Under the pieces are notes generated by a model. That model was not told where the DNA came from and did no database searches. It saw nothing but the letters and a program-made list of their open reading frames with translations. From positions 124,001 through 188,000 of the forward strand of contig NZ_SHKI01000006.1 of assembly GCF_004217175.1 (NCBI RefSeq): a DNA stretch of 64,000 nucleotides. The letters run 5' to 3'. Made by a program: the position numbers and the translations under genes. The stretch comes from Leucobacter luti. Its GTDB lineage: Bacteria > Actinomycetota > Actinomycetes > Actinomycetales > Microbacteriaceae. This document shows positions 20,519-28,792 of the stretch, piece by piece (the stretch's first letter is position 1; every line of letters starts with the position of its first letter).

Positions 20519-20536
20519 CTTCCAGTGGTCTGGAAG
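20519..20536 (-). promoter_or_regulatory. Hairpin covering the RBS of the acyltransferase gene
   Basis: CTTCCAG (20519-20525) and CTGGAAG (20530-20536) form a 7-bp stem with a 4-nt loop. In the minus-strand transcript the second arm contains part of GGAAGGA, the ribosome binding site of the acyltransferase start (20509). It could therefore mask translation, or be a DNA operator. Confidence 0.5.
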
Positions 20537-20567
20537 TACGGTCCCGCGCCAGAATCGGCCTGCGCAT

Positions 20568-20608
20568 CACCCCGGGGTGCGCATTCGACCCCCTACCGGG
20601 GTAGGGGG
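20568..20608. promoter_or_regulatory. Two strong palindromes in the acyltransferase upstream region
   Basis: CACCCCGGGGTG (20568-20579) is a perfect 12-bp palindrome. CCCCCTACC (20589-20597) pairs with GGTAGGGGG (20600-20608) across 2 nt. Both are G/C-tract dyads of the kind bound by dimeric regulators. The adjacent response regulator is one candidate; the G-tract style also recalls metal-sensor (CsoR-like) sites, but no such gene is here. Confidence 0.4.
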
Positions 20609-20615
20609 CGGCTCC

Positions 20616-20631
20616 CGGACGGCCCCGTCCG
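20616..20631 (-). terminator. Hairpin just 3' of the response regulator gene
   Basis: CGGACGG and CCGTCCG (7-bp arms, 2-nt loop) sit directly after the regulator's stop codon. No U-run follows, so it may stabilise the 3' end or act as a weak or Rho-assisted terminator. Confidence 0.35.
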
Positions 20632-20632
20632 A

Positions 20633-21304
20633 CTAGCGATCCGGCGAGACCAGGCCCGCGTCGTACGCGAGGATCACCGCCTGGACGCGGTCGCGCAGGT
20701 GCAGCTTCGTGAAGATGCGGGTCACGTGCGACTTCACGGTCTGCTCGGCGATGAACAGCTCGGCGGCGATCTCGGCGTTGGCGAGGCCGCGGCCGATCCG
20801 CACGAGGATCTCGCGCTCGCGCTCGGTGAGCTCGGCGAGGCGCAGCGCGTGCGCGTCGCTGGCGGGGCGCTGCTCAGCGAAGCGCTGAAGCAGCCGCTTC
20901 GTGACGCTCGGGGCCAGCAGGGCGTCGCCCGCGGCGACCACGCGCACCGCCTGCACGAGGTCGGCCGGGGGCGCATCCTTGAGGAGGAACCCGCTCGCCC
21001 CCGCCGCGAGCGCGTCGTGCACGTACTCGTCGATGTCGAAGGTGGTGAGGATCACCACGCGGGGGACGTGGTCGATGCGCGGCGGCGGCGACATGAGCTC
21101 GCGGGTGGCCTCGAGCCCGTTCTTCCCGGGCATGCGGACGTCCATGAGCACGACGTCCGGGCGGAGCCGGTGCGAGAGCTCGATCGCCTCCTCGCCGTCC
21201 GCTGCCTGCCCCACGACCGTGAGGTCCGGCTGGGCGTCGAGGATCGCGGCGAAGCCGGCCCGGACCATCGCCTGATCGTCGACGATGAGCACTGAAACGG
21301 TCAT
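20633..21304 (-). CDS. NarL/LuxR-type response regulator
   Basis: This 223-residue regulator has a receiver domain (residues about 3-125) with the acidic pair VDDQ, the phospho-acceptor Asp in LMDVRMPG (about 56) and the conserved Lys in LLKDA. A LuxR-type helix-turn-helix follows (about 155-215; LTEREREILVRIGRGLANAE and TVKSHVTRIFTKL). Its start overlaps the histidine kinase stop by 4 nt (ATGA), so the pair is co-translated. Targets are unknown. The palindromes immediately downstream and the acyltransferase gene beyond them are the nearest candidates. Confidence 0.95.
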   Translation of the reverse strand: MTVSVLIVDDQAMVRAGFAAILDAQPDLTVVGQAADGEEAIELSHRLRPDVVLMDVRMPGKNGLEATRELMSPPPRIDHVPRVVILTTFDIDEYVHDALAAGASGFLLKDAPPADLVQAVRVVAAGDALLAPSVTKRLLQRFAEQRPASDAHALRLAELTEREREILVRIGRGLANAEIAAELFIAEQTVKSHVTRIFTKLHLRDRVQAVILAYDAGLVSPDR

Positions 21305-22659
21305 GCGCGGGGCTCCGGTCGGGTGGGTGGTGCGGGGGCGGTGGGCGCGGCCGGCGTCACCGGTGCGGTCAGTGTGGTCGGCGCGGCCGGCGCGGGTGCG
21401 ATGCTCGCGTGTGCGGGATCGATCGGCGTCCCCGGGGTGACGGGCACGAGCGCGACGACCCGGAAGCCGCCGGCCGGGGTGTGGTCCGCCCAGAGGCCGC
21501 CGCCGAGGGCCGCCACGCGCTCCCGCATGCCGCGGATGCCGTGGCCGCTCCGGTCGGCAGCGAGGACCGCCGGGGCCGACGCCGCGGTCGGCGGCGCGTT
21601 CTCAACGGTGATCCGCAGCTGTGCTGGGGCCTCGGGCCCGGCGGTGCGGGCGACCTCGGCACTGGCATCGGTTGTGGCTGTGGCCTCGGCCTCGAGCGTG
21701 ACGCGGACGGCGGTGCCGGGCGCGTGCCGGGCGGCGTTGCCGAGCGACTCCTGCGCCACCCGGTACACCGCGAGCGCGCAGACCGGGTCGAGGCGATCCC
21801 CCACGGCCGGCGGAAGCTGATCGTCGAGCTCGGCGCGCGAGCGGGCGACGAGCTCGGGGAGCTGGGCGAGACCCGGCTGCGGTGCCTGCTCGGCGTCGTC
21901 ATCGGCGCGGAGCACCCCGAGCAGCGCCCGCATCTCACCCAGCGCGGTGCGAGCGGTGGCCGCGAGGTCGTCAAACTCGTCTGCGACGGGGGCGTCGAGG
22001 TCGGGGTAGCGGTAGCGCGCGCTTGCCGCCTGCACCTGGATCACTGACATGCCGTGCGCCACGACGTCGTGCATCTCGCGCGCGATCCGCGTGCGCTCCT
22101 CCGCGACCTGACGGCGCGCGAGCTCAAGCTCGGACACCTCCTTGACCGCGGCAAGCTCGCCCCGCGTGGCCCGGATCGCGCGCACGAGCAGCGCCGCGCC
22201 AACGGCTGCGGCGAGCAGGGCGAGGGTGACGATGAGGTTTGAGATCACGGGGCCCGGGGGCAGGTGGGATCCGGTGCCGGAGGCGATGCCGCCAGCGACG
22301 ATCCCGATGAGCGCCGTGCCGCTCGCCGCCCCCACCCAGTGCCCCCGCAGCGCCGCGACCGCGAAGACGATGAGCGCGGCGAGGAGCGTGGCCACGGGGA
22401 CCGGCCACGGCGCGGTCGGCGTGGCGGTGACCAGGAGTATCTCGCCGATCGCGCCCGCGGTGACGAGGCCGAGCGCGAGCCGCGGGAAGCGCTGCACGGT
22501 GAGCACCGCGACGGCGAGCACGAGGGCGACCGCCAGGCTGTCGCCCACCCCGACGCCGTACACGGTCGCACCGAGCGCGGCGTTGACCGCGAGCACCGCG
22601 AGGGCGGCGAGGGTGGCCGCGGCCCACAGCCAGGGGGCGAGGCGGCGGCGAGGGGTCAT
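21301..22659 (-). CDS. Sensor histidine kinase (HisKA_3 type)
   Basis: This 452-residue kinase partners the response regulator. Five to six membrane helices occupy residues about 8-165 with hardly any extracellular loop, so it probably senses the membrane state. The phospho-acceptor His is in REMHDVVAHGMSVIQ (about 205), typical of HisKA_3. The ATPase domain follows, with AQESLGNAARHA (N-box) and GHGIRGMRERVAALGG (G-box). A C-terminal tail of about 40 residues is Ala/Pro/Thr repeats and looks unstructured. The ATG at 22659 has TAGCCT 6 nt upstream, so the mRNA is probably leaderless. Confidence 0.93.
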   Translation of the reverse strand: MTPRRRLAPWLWAAATLAALAVLAVNAALGATVYGVGVGDSLAVALVLAVAVLTVQRFPRLALGLVTAGAIGEILLVTATPTAPWPVPVATLLAALIVFAVAALRGHWVGAASGTALIGIVAGGIASGTGSHLPPGPVISNLIVTLALLAAAVGAALLVRAIRATRGELAAVKEVSELELARRQVAEERTRIAREMHDVVAHGMSVIQVQAASARYRYPDLDAPVADEFDDLAATARTALGEMRALLGVLRADDDAEQAPQPGLAQLPELVARSRAELDDQLPPAVGDRLDPVCALAVYRVAQESLGNAARHAPGTAVRVTLEAEATATTDASAEVARTAGPEAPAQLRITVENAPPTAASAPAVLAADRSGHGIRGMRERVAALGGGLWADHTPAGGFRVVALVPVTPGTPIDPAHASIAPAPAAPTTLTAPVTPAAPTAPAPPTRPEPRA

Positions 22660-22665
22660 GCGGCA

Positions 22666-22671
22666 AGGCTA
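22666..22671 (-). promoter_or_regulatory. -10 box of the histidine kinase operon (leaderless geometry)
   Basis: On the minus strand TAGCCT is followed by 6 nt and the ATG at 22659. Confidence 0.5.
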
Positions 22672-22693
22672 CCGCCCCACCCCAAACTGGTGC

Positions 22694-22723
22694 TTGCAGA
22701 TCGCGCGACCGCCCGGATAGGGT
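22694..22723 (+). promoter_or_regulatory. Promoter of the leader ORF / ABC exporter unit
   Basis: TTGCAG (22694-22699) and TAGGGT (22718-22723) are spaced by 18 nt. Transcription would start about 30 nt before the leader ORF, giving it a proper 5' UTR with a strong RBS. This contrasts with the leaderless genes around it. Confidence 0.5.
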
Positions 22724-22761
22724 GGTTCACTGTATCCCTACGACCCGGAAAGGAGCAGATC

Positions 22762-22827
22762 ATGGTACGGATGACCCGCATCGCATATCGTCTCGCTCGT
22801 CCGGGCACCCCGCTGACCGGACACTAG
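22762..22827 (+). CDS. 21-residue leader peptide upstream of the ABC exporter
   Basis: A short ORF encodes a basic peptide ending in RPGTPLTGH. A near-consensus Shine-Dalgarno (GGAAAGGAG, 22747-22755) stands 6 nt before its ATG, which is stronger than that of most genes in the window. The stop at 22825 is followed by 87 nt holding hairpins and then the first ABC half-transporter gene. The peptide has four Arg codons and an RLAR segment. This layout matches ribosome-mediated attenuation leaders, for example bmrB before the bmrCD heterodimeric exporter in Bacillus. An inner ATG at 22771 would give an 18-residue version. The regulatory role is inferred. Confidence 0.6.
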   Translation: MVRMTRIAYRLARPGTPLTGH

Positions 22828-22834
22828 GTATCTC

Positions 22835-22896
22835 GCGGCCCGCCGCTCGGCGCCGCCCCTTCCGTTTCCAGCTTCTCCGCACCACGCTTCGGTGCG
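22835..22896 (+). promoter_or_regulatory. Candidate attenuator between leader ORF and ABC exporter
   Basis: Two stems can form in the transcript: GCGGC (22835-22839) with GCCGC (22852-22856), and CGCACC (22878-22883) with GGTGCG (22891-22896). The latter has a 7-nt loop and is followed by CTTTCTC. The second stem ends 18 nt before the exporter ATG (22915), so it could act as a weak terminator or hide the RBS AGGG. Alternative pairings were not computed. Confidence 0.4.
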
Positions 22897-22914
22897 CTTT
22901 CTCGATCAGGGATC

Positions 22915-24753
22915 ATGACTGTTTCACACGCTGTACCGCCGTCGTCTGATGACCGCGGCCCCGTTCCCGAACCCGCGGCGCGGCTGTCCACGCCCCGCGC
23001 GCTCGCCCGGCTGTACCCGTTCGCGCGCCCGGCGCTGCCCCGCCTCATCGGCGGTGCGCTCGTGGGCCTCGGCGCCGCGGTCGCGAGCCTGCTCATCCCG
23101 CTCGTGCTCCAGTGGGCCGTCGATGGCCCCATCACCACGGGCGACCGCGTGCAGATCGTCTGGGCCACCCTCGCGGTGCTCGGCCTCGGCGTTGCGGAGG
23201 CCCTCATGGTGTTCCTGCGCCGCCGCTTTGTGCTGACACCGGCCGCCGGGATCGAGCTGTCGATCCGCCGGGCCTTCTACGACCGGCTGCAGCGCCTGCC
23301 CGTCGCGTTCCACGACCGGTGGCAGTCGGGCCAGCTGCTGAGCCGCATGATGCAGGACATCGGAACGATTCGCCGCTGGCTGGCGTTCGGCCTGATCCTG
23401 CTGCTCATCAACATTCTCACGATCGTGATCGGCGCCGCGCTGCTGTTCCGGTGGCACTGGGCGCTCGGCACGGTGTTCGTGGTGTGCTCGATCCCCGTCT
23501 GGGTGATGGGGTACCGCTTCGAGCAGAGCTACGGCCTGCTCTCTCGGCGCAGCCAGGACCAGGCCGGCGATCTCGCGACCGCGGTCGAGGAGAGCGTGCA
23601 CGGCATTCGCGTGCTCAAGGCGTTCGGCCGCGGCGGCCACGCGCTCACCCAGTTCACGCGCCGCGCGGAGTCGCTGCGCGATACAGAGCTGCGCAAGGCA
23701 CGCGAGGTTGGGGCGCTCTGGTTCTGGCACGAGCTGGTGCCGATCCTCGCCCTCGGCGCGTGCTTCATCACCGGTGTGTGGCTCACCGCGCACGGTCTCC
23801 TCACGGTGGGCGAGCTCTTCGCGTTCTTCGCGATGGCCGCCGCGCTGCAGTGGCCCATGTCGTCGCTCGGCTACCTGTACTCGTTCCTTGTGGACACGCG
23901 CACCGCGACGGACCGCGTCTTCGAGGTGTTCGACGCGCCCGTGACCATCACGGATCCGGCTGAGCCGCGCACCATCGCGGAGCCCCGCGGCGAGCTCGCA
24001 TTTCGCAACGTGCGGTTCGCGTACCCGGACGCGGGCGCCGCGGAGCCGGATCTGCTCGCGGGCATCGACCTCGTGCTGCGTCCCGGCGAGACGATGGCGA
24101 TCGTGGGCGCAACCGGCAGCGGCAAGACCACGCTGACCACGCTGCCCACCCGGCTGTTCGACGTCACCGGCGGTGCGGTCGAGCTCGACGGCGTGGACGT
24201 GCGCGAGCTCCGCCTCTCCGAGCTGCGCCGCCGCATCGGCGTCGCGTTCGAGGAACCGATCCTGTTCTCCGCCTCGGTGCGCGAGAACGTGCTGCTCGGG
24301 CGCGACGACCTCGACCCGGACAGCCCGGAGGCCGACGCGGTGCTCACGCAGGCGCTCGACGTGGCGCAGGCCGGCTTCGCCGCCGAGCTGCCGAACGGCG
24401 TCGACACCGAGGTGGGGGAGGAGGGGCTGTCGCTCTCGGGCGGGCAGCGCCAGCGGCTCGCCCTCGCGCGCGTGGTCGCCGCGGCGCCCGACGTGCTCGT
24501 GCTCGACGACCCGCTCTCGGCGCTCGACGTTGACACGGAGGCGCTCGTTGAGGCGGCACTGCGGCGCGTGCTCGCCGACACGACCGCGCTGATCGTGGCC
24601 CACCGCCCGTCAACCGTCTCGATGGCGGACCGGGTCGCGGTGCTCTGGGAGGGGCGGATCGAGGCGGTCGGCACACACGCCGAACTGCTCCGCGAGAACG
24701 CCCACTACCGATACTTGATCGCCAGCATTGACGCGACGGAGGACCGCGCATGA
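22915..24753 (+). CDS. ABC exporter half-transporter A (degenerate catalytic site)
   Basis: This 612-residue half-transporter has six membrane helices (about residues 40-320) and an ATPase domain (about 355-600). Walker A is GATGSGKTT, the signature [10 protein letters not shown] is canonical, and the H-loop is IVAHRPST. In Walker B ([12 protein letters not shown]) the catalytic Glu is replaced by Asp. That substitution marks the degenerate site of heterodimeric exporters such as TM287/288 and BmrCD. Its stop overlaps the ATG of the partner (ATGA). Likely function: export of drugs or lipids with the next gene product. RBS AGGG is weak, which suits control by the upstream leader. Confidence 0.92.
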   Translation: MTVSHAVPPSSDDRGPVPEPAARLSTPRALARLYPFARPALPRLIGGALVGLGAAVASLLIPLVLQWAVDGPITTGDRVQIVWATLAVLGLGVAEALMVFLRRRFVLTPAAGIELSIRRAFYDRLQRLPVAFHDRWQSGQLLSRMMQDIGTIRRWLAFGLILLLINILTIVIGAALLFRWHWALGTVFVVCSIPVWVMGYRFEQSYGLLSRRSQDQAGDLATAVEESVHGIRVLKAFGRGGHALTQFTRRAESLRDTELRKAREVGALWFWHELVPILALGACFITGVWLTAHGLLTVGELFAFFAMAAALQWPMSSLGYLYSFLVDTRTATDRVFEVFDAPVTITDPAEPRTIAEPRGELAFRNVRFAYPDAGAAEPDLLAGIDLVLRPGETMAIVGATGSGKTTLTTLPTRLFDVTGGAVELDGVDVRELRLSELRRRIGVAFEEPILFSASVRENVLLGRDDLDPDSPEADAVLTQALDVAQAGFAAELPNGVDTEVGEEGLSLSGGQRQRLALARVVAAAPDVLVLDDPLSALDVDTEALVEAALRRVLADTTALIVAHRPSTVSMADRVAVLWEGRIEAVGTHAELLRENAHYRYLIASIDATEDRA

Positions 24754-26567
24754 GCCCCGAAACGGTGCGCGGCACCCGCGGCGAGGACCGCGACCAGTAC
24801 ACCCGCGAGGAGAGCCGGGCGATCCGACGCCGCTCGCTGCGCCTGCTCGGATCGATCCTCGCGCCGCTGAAACGCCTGATCTGGCTCACCGGCATCGTGA
24901 TTGTCGTCTCGACGGCAATGCGCGCGATCGGGCCCACCCTCATCGCGTTCGGGATCGACGAGGCGCTGCCGCGCGCGGTCGACCAGGGCGACTGGGGCCC
25001 CGCGATCCTGATCGGCCTCGCCTTCGTGGTGTCGGGCGGGATCGGTGCCGCGTTCGTCGGCTGGTACATCGTGCTGATCGCCCGGCTCACCCAGGCGGTC
25101 ATGATGGAGCTGCGCACCCGCATCTTCCGGCACACGCAGCGCCTCAGCCTTGAGTTCCACGAGGGCTACACGTCTGGCCGGATCATCGCCCGGCAGACGA
25201 GCGACCTCGAATCGATCCAGGAGCTGCTCGACGGCAGCCTGAACGAGCTGATCGACGCGATCCTGATCGGTAGCTTCACGCTGCTGATGCTGTTCCTTAT
25301 CGACTGGCGCAGCGGCCTGCTGCTGCTCGGCATGGGGATCCCGCTCGTGCTGCTGATGCGGTGGTTCGTCCGCGAGTCGCAGAAGGGCTTCCGCGCCACC
25401 CGCGTGGTCAGCGCCCGCCTGATCGTGCAGTTCGTGGAGACGATGACGGGGATCCGGGCCGTGCAGGCGTTCCGACGCGAGCCGCGCGGCCGCGAGGTGT
25501 TCGGTCGCGTGGCCGACGACTACCGGCGCGCGAACCTGCGCGTGTTCAGGCTGTTCGGCGTGCTCGATCCGGGGCTGATCCTGCTCGCCAACGTGACCAT
25601 CGCCGGGGTGCTGCTGTGGGGCGCGCTGCGGGTGTCGGACGGGACGCTCGCGATCGGCGTGCTGCTCGCGTCGGTGCTGTATGTGCGCAACTTCTTCGGC
25701 CCGATCGAGGAGGTGGCGATGTTCTTAAACTCGTATCAGTCGGCCACCGCCGCGCTTGAGAAGGTGTCGGGCGTGCTTGAGGAGGACCCGACGGTGCAGG
25801 ACCCGGAGCGTGCACGCCGGCTGCCCGAGGCGCGCGGCGAGCTCGAGTTCGACGGCGTGAGCTTCGCGTACGCGACCGGCCGCACCGTGCTCGCCGACTG
25901 CGCGCTCACAATCCCTGCCGGGCAGACCGTCGCGCTGGTGGGCACCACGGGGGCGGGCAAATCGACGCTCGCGAAACTCGTCGCGCGGTTCTACGATCCG
26001 ACGGCGGGGCGCGTGCTGCTCGACGGGGTCGACCTGCGCCAGCTCGATCCCGAGGACCTCCGCCGCGCGATCGTGATGGTCACCCAGGAGGCCTACCTGT
26101 TCAGCGGCACCGTCGCGGAGAACATCGCGCTCGGGAAGCCGGACGCGACACTCGCCGAGATCCGTGCCGCGGCCGAGGCGGTCGGCGCGCACGGGTTCAT
26201 TGAGGCGCTGCCCGACGGCTACGACACCGACGTGAACAAGCGCGGCGGGCGGGTCTCGGCCGGGCAGCGGCAGCTCGTCTCGTTCGCGCGCGCGTTCCTC
26301 GCCGACCCGCGCGTGCTGATCCTCGACGAGGCCACCGCGTCGCTCGACCTGCCGAGTGAGCGGCTCGTACAGGACGCGCTGCAGCGGCTGCTCGCCGACC
26401 GCACGGCGATCATCATCGCCCACCGGCTCTCGACCGTCGCGATCGCGGATCGGGTGCTCGTCATGGAGCACGGCCGGGTGGTCGAGGACGGCAGCCCCGC
26501 GGCGCTCATTGCGGCCGGTGGGCGCTACGCCGCCCTCAACGCAGGCTGGGAGGCGTCGCAGGCGTAG
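24750..26567 (+). CDS. ABC exporter half-transporter B (catalytic subunit)
   Basis: This 605-residue partner has six membrane helices (about residues 45-335) and an ATPase domain (about 360-600). Walker A is GTTGAGKST and Walker B is [12 protein letters not shown] with the catalytic Glu. Its signature, however, is VSAGQ instead of LSGGQ. Together with subunit A this leaves one complete ATP site (Walker motifs of B, signature of A) and one degenerate site, which is diagnostic for an asymmetric heterodimer. It is translationally coupled to subunit A. Substrate unknown. Confidence 0.92.
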   Translation: MSPETVRGTRGEDRDQYTREESRAIRRRSLRLLGSILAPLKRLIWLTGIVIVVSTAMRAIGPTLIAFGIDEALPRAVDQGDWGPAILIGLAFVVSGGIGAAFVGWYIVLIARLTQAVMMELRTRIFRHTQRLSLEFHEGYTSGRIIARQTSDLESIQELLDGSLNELIDAILIGSFTLLMLFLIDWRSGLLLLGMGIPLVLLMRWFVRESQKGFRATRVVSARLIVQFVETMTGIRAVQAFRREPRGREVFGRVADDYRRANLRVFRLFGVLDPGLILLANVTIAGVLLWGALRVSDGTLAIGVLLASVLYVRNFFGPIEEVAMFLNSYQSATAALEKVSGVLEEDPTVQDPERARRLPEARGELEFDGVSFAYATGRTVLADCALTIPAGQTVALVGTTGAGKSTLAKLVARFYDPTAGRVLLDGVDLRQLDPEDLRRAIVMVTQEAYLFSGTVAENIALGKPDATLAEIRAAAEAVGAHGFIEALPDGYDTDVNKRGGRVSAGQRQLVSFARAFLADPRVLILDEATASLDLPSERLVQDALQRLLADRTAIIIAHRLSTVAIADRVLVMEHGRVVEDGSPAALIAAGGRYAALNAGWEASQA

Positions 26568-26661
26568 GGCGGCGTGGGGCAGCGTGTGGGCGTGCGGCCT
26601 CGCGTTTGGGCTCGCGGGCTCGCGGGCGCGCGGGCTCGCGTGAGGGCGGGTGCCGGGTGGC

Positions 26662-27801
26662 TCAGTGCGCGGCGAGGCGGAACGGCTCGGGCGGGAATGC
26701 GACGCCGAGCGCCGCGTCCGCGAGCACGCGGCCGATCGCGGGCGCGAACTTGAAACCGTGGCCGGAGAACCCGGCAGCGACCGTGATCGGGCCGACGCGG
26801 TCGAGCACGAAGCGCCCGGACTCGGTCGAGGTGTAGGTGCAGCTGATCTCCGCCGCGGTGTCCGGATCCAGGCCGGGGAACCACTCGGCGACGTACTCGC
26901 GCAGCGCCGCACGCGCGAGATCGGGCGCGCGGAATCGCCGGGCGTCGGGGTCCACCTCGTCGCCGACGGCGTGGAAGCCGACCTTGACGCCCTCGCCTGG
27001 CGTGAGCATGCCGTACACGGCGCCCACGCTCGGCCCGGCGGACGGCGCCGTGCGCACGTGGTTGAACGATGGCCACCAGGCCTCGGCGCCCGGCTCCCGC
27101 AGGCTCGGCTGCGGCGTGAAGTGCGCGGGGTGCTCCTCGGTGACCCGCAGCGCCGGAAGCGCGACGAGGTCGCGCAGCAGCTCGCGGCTCCAGGCGCCGG
27201 CCGCCACGACCGCGCCGCCCGCCTCGATCCGGAAGGGCTCGCCATCCGCGGCCACCCCGGTGACCACCACGCCGTCGGCCGCCGCAGCGATCGCCGTGAC
27301 GCGGTGCTCGAAGCGGAGGTCTGCCCCCAGCCTGCGCGCCTCGGCGGCGAACACCTCAAGCGCGGTGGCGGAGTGGATCCGGCCCGCGTCGCGGTTGACC
27401 AGCACCCGCCCCGAGAAGCGCATGCCCGGCCAGCGCGCCGCGGCGGCCTCGGCGTCGATCAGCTCGGTCGCGGCGCCCCGGGCCGCGAGAGCGTCGTGGG
27501 CGGCGGTGACGACGGCCTGGTCGCCGTGGGTCACCAGGCCGCACAGCGTGAGCAGCCGCTCGCCCGAGGTCTCGGCGAGCTCGTTCCAGAGCCCGAGCGC
27601 CTCGTCGTACAGGTCGAGATAGAGCGCGTCGTCGTACGCGTTGTTCATGTTGCGGGTGGCCCCGTGCGAGGCCCCGCGGGTGTGCCCCGGGGCGAAGCGC
27701 TCGAGCAGCACCACGCTGCGACCGCGAGCGGCGAGCTGCCAGGCCGCGGCGAGCCCCATGACTCCGCCGCCAATTACCACGTGGTCATAGTGCTCGCTCA
27801 T
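26662..27801 (-). CDS. Monomeric sarcosine oxidase-like FAD enzyme
   Basis: This 379-residue flavoenzyme of the DAO family most resembles monomeric sarcosine oxidase and N-methyl-amino-acid oxidases. The dinucleotide-binding motif GGGVMGLAAAWQLA is near residues 11-24. The Cys in ISCTYTSTE (about 317) lies where the family links FAD covalently, and the C-terminal GFSGHGFKFAPAIG block contacts the flavin. It would oxidise a secondary amine to an imine with release of hydrogen peroxide. The RBS TAGGAG precedes the ATG at 27801. DUF4229 lies upstream on the same strand 9 nt away. Confidence 0.87.
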   Translation of the reverse strand: MSEHYDHVVIGGGVMGLAAAWQLAARGRSVVLLERFAPGHTRGASHGATRNMNNAYDDALYLDLYDEALGLWNELAETSGERLLTLCGLVTHGDQAVVTAAHDALAARGAATELIDAEAAAARWPGMRFSGRVLVNRDAGRIHSATALEVFAAEARRLGADLRFEHRVTAIAAAADGVVVTGVAADGEPFRIEAGGAVVAAGAWSRELLRDLVALPALRVTEEHPAHFTPQPSLREPGAEAWWPSFNHVRTAPSAGPSVGAVYGMLTPGEGVKVGFHAVGDEVDPDARRFRAPDLARAALREYVAEWFPGLDPDTAAEISCTYTSTESGRFVLDRVGPITVAAGFSGHGFKFAPAIGRVLADAALGVAFPPEPFRLAAH

Positions 27802-27810
27802 GCGGGGCTC

Positions 27811-28203
27811 CTACTGGGTGTCTCGGGTGTCTCGGGCGTGCGGGGACTCGTCCCCGGAACCCGCGGCCGCCTGCGGCTCAGCCGACGCCTCGGGTGCCGC
27901 GGTCGCCTGCGGCTCGGCCGTCGCGTCGGATGCCGCCTGCTGGGCCTCGCTCGCCTCGACCGCCTCGTCCTCGAGGATGCTGTCGGGCGTGCGGTCGCGG
28001 TTGCGCCACTCGTAGATGCTCTCGGAGGCGGTGTCGCGCGGCCGCGAGAGGAAGATGATCGACAGCGAGAAGCCAATCAGCGCGGCGAAGATCGCCGCGA
28101 GCCACGGCCAGATCCCGAGCGCGAAGAGTACGGCGAACGGCACCGCGAAAAACAGGAGACGGAGTACTGAGTACACGAGCCAGGCGGTGCGGGGGTTCTT
28201 CAC
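27811..28203 (-). CDS. DUF4229 membrane protein
   Basis: This 130-residue protein opens with KNPRTAWLVYSVLR, the hallmark of DUF4229, and has two membrane helices (about residues 10-28 and 33-52). A conserved FLSRPRDTASESIYEWRNR segment follows, then an acidic Ala/Glu-rich tail. The GTG at 28203 is chosen because a TAGACT box ends 7 nt upstream; the frame is open further 5' but lacks family similarity. DUF4229 genes are often found beside menaquinone genes in actinobacteria (general knowledge). Its function is unknown. It diverges from the PLDc_N-menD operon. Confidence 0.8.
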   Translation of the reverse strand: MKNPRTAWLVYSVLRLLFFAVPFAVLFALGIWPWLAAIFAALIGFSLSIIFLSRPRDTASESIYEWRNRDRTPDSILEDEAVEASEAQQAASDATAEPQATAAPEASAEPQAAAGSGDESPHARDTRDTQ

Positions 28204-28210
28204 GGCCACG

Positions 28211-28216
28211 AGTCTA
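28211..28216 (-). promoter_or_regulatory. -10 box of the DUF4229 gene (leaderless geometry)
   Basis: On the minus strand TAGACT is followed by 7 nt and the GTG at 28203. Confidence 0.5.
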
Positions 28217-28294
28217 GCGCCGCTCGCTGCGCCGCGGCTGAGGCGGGGCGGGTGCGCCGCCGCTGGCACCCAGCCGGTGGGCACCCGCGCCGGG

Positions 28295-28300
28295 TACGAT
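28295..28300 (+). promoter_or_regulatory. -10 box of the PLDc_N-menD operon (leaderless geometry)
   Basis: TACGAT is followed by GGGAGC (6 nt) and the ATG at 28307. GGAG within the gap may not be transcribed if the mRNA starts at the ATG. Confidence 0.5.
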
Positions 28301-28306
28301 GGGAGC

Positions 28307-28792
28307 ATGGTGCGATTCGTGATTATCGGTATCGTCATCGCCGTGGCGTTTACGCTCTACGCGCTCGTCGACGCAGCGATGACGGATGGATCGCGCGCTC
28401 GCGGCGTGAGCAAGCCCGTGTGGGTGCTGCTCGTCGTGGTCTTGCCGGTGATCGGCGGCGTGCTCTGGTTCCTGATCGGGAAGGGGCAGGCGCGCCCCGC
28501 CGGGTCCGCGCGTCCCGCGGCGCCGGACGACGATCCGCGCTTTACCGGCACGCGCATGTCTGACACCGACCTCGACGCGCACATGCGCGACCTTGAGGCG
28601 CGGCTGCGCGAGCTCGACAGCGAGACGTTCCCGGGCGAGGAACCGCGCGCGAGCGCCGCGCCCGAGCCGGCCGCCGAGACGCCGCCGGCCCCCGCGCCGA
28701 AGCCCAAGCCCCGCGATGGCGGCGTGAGCGGCGACGAGGGCGACGCTCGCGAGGGCGGCGCGCGCGCAGACGGTGACGCGGCGCAGCCGTGA
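28307..28792 (+). CDS. PLDc_N domain membrane protein
   Basis: This 161-residue protein has two membrane helices (about residues 2-22 and 36-55) with the PLDc_N pattern, including KPVWVLLVVVLPVIGGVLWF. A cytoplasmic region with the DTDLDAHMRDLEARLRELD helix and a Pro/Ala/Glu tail follows. The domain is the N-terminal membrane unit of cardiolipin synthases, but no catalytic HKD motif is present. It overlaps menD by 4 nt (GTGA), so it is expressed with it. A scaffold or assembly role at the membrane is possible but unproven. Confidence 0.82.
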   Translation: MVRFVIIGIVIAVAFTLYALVDAAMTDGSRARGVSKPVWVLLVVVLPVIGGVLWFLIGKGQARPAGSARPAAPDDDPRFTGTRMSDTDLDAHMRDLEARLRELDSETFPGEEPRASAAPEPAAETPPAPAPKPKPRDGGVSGDEGDAREGGARADGDAAQP

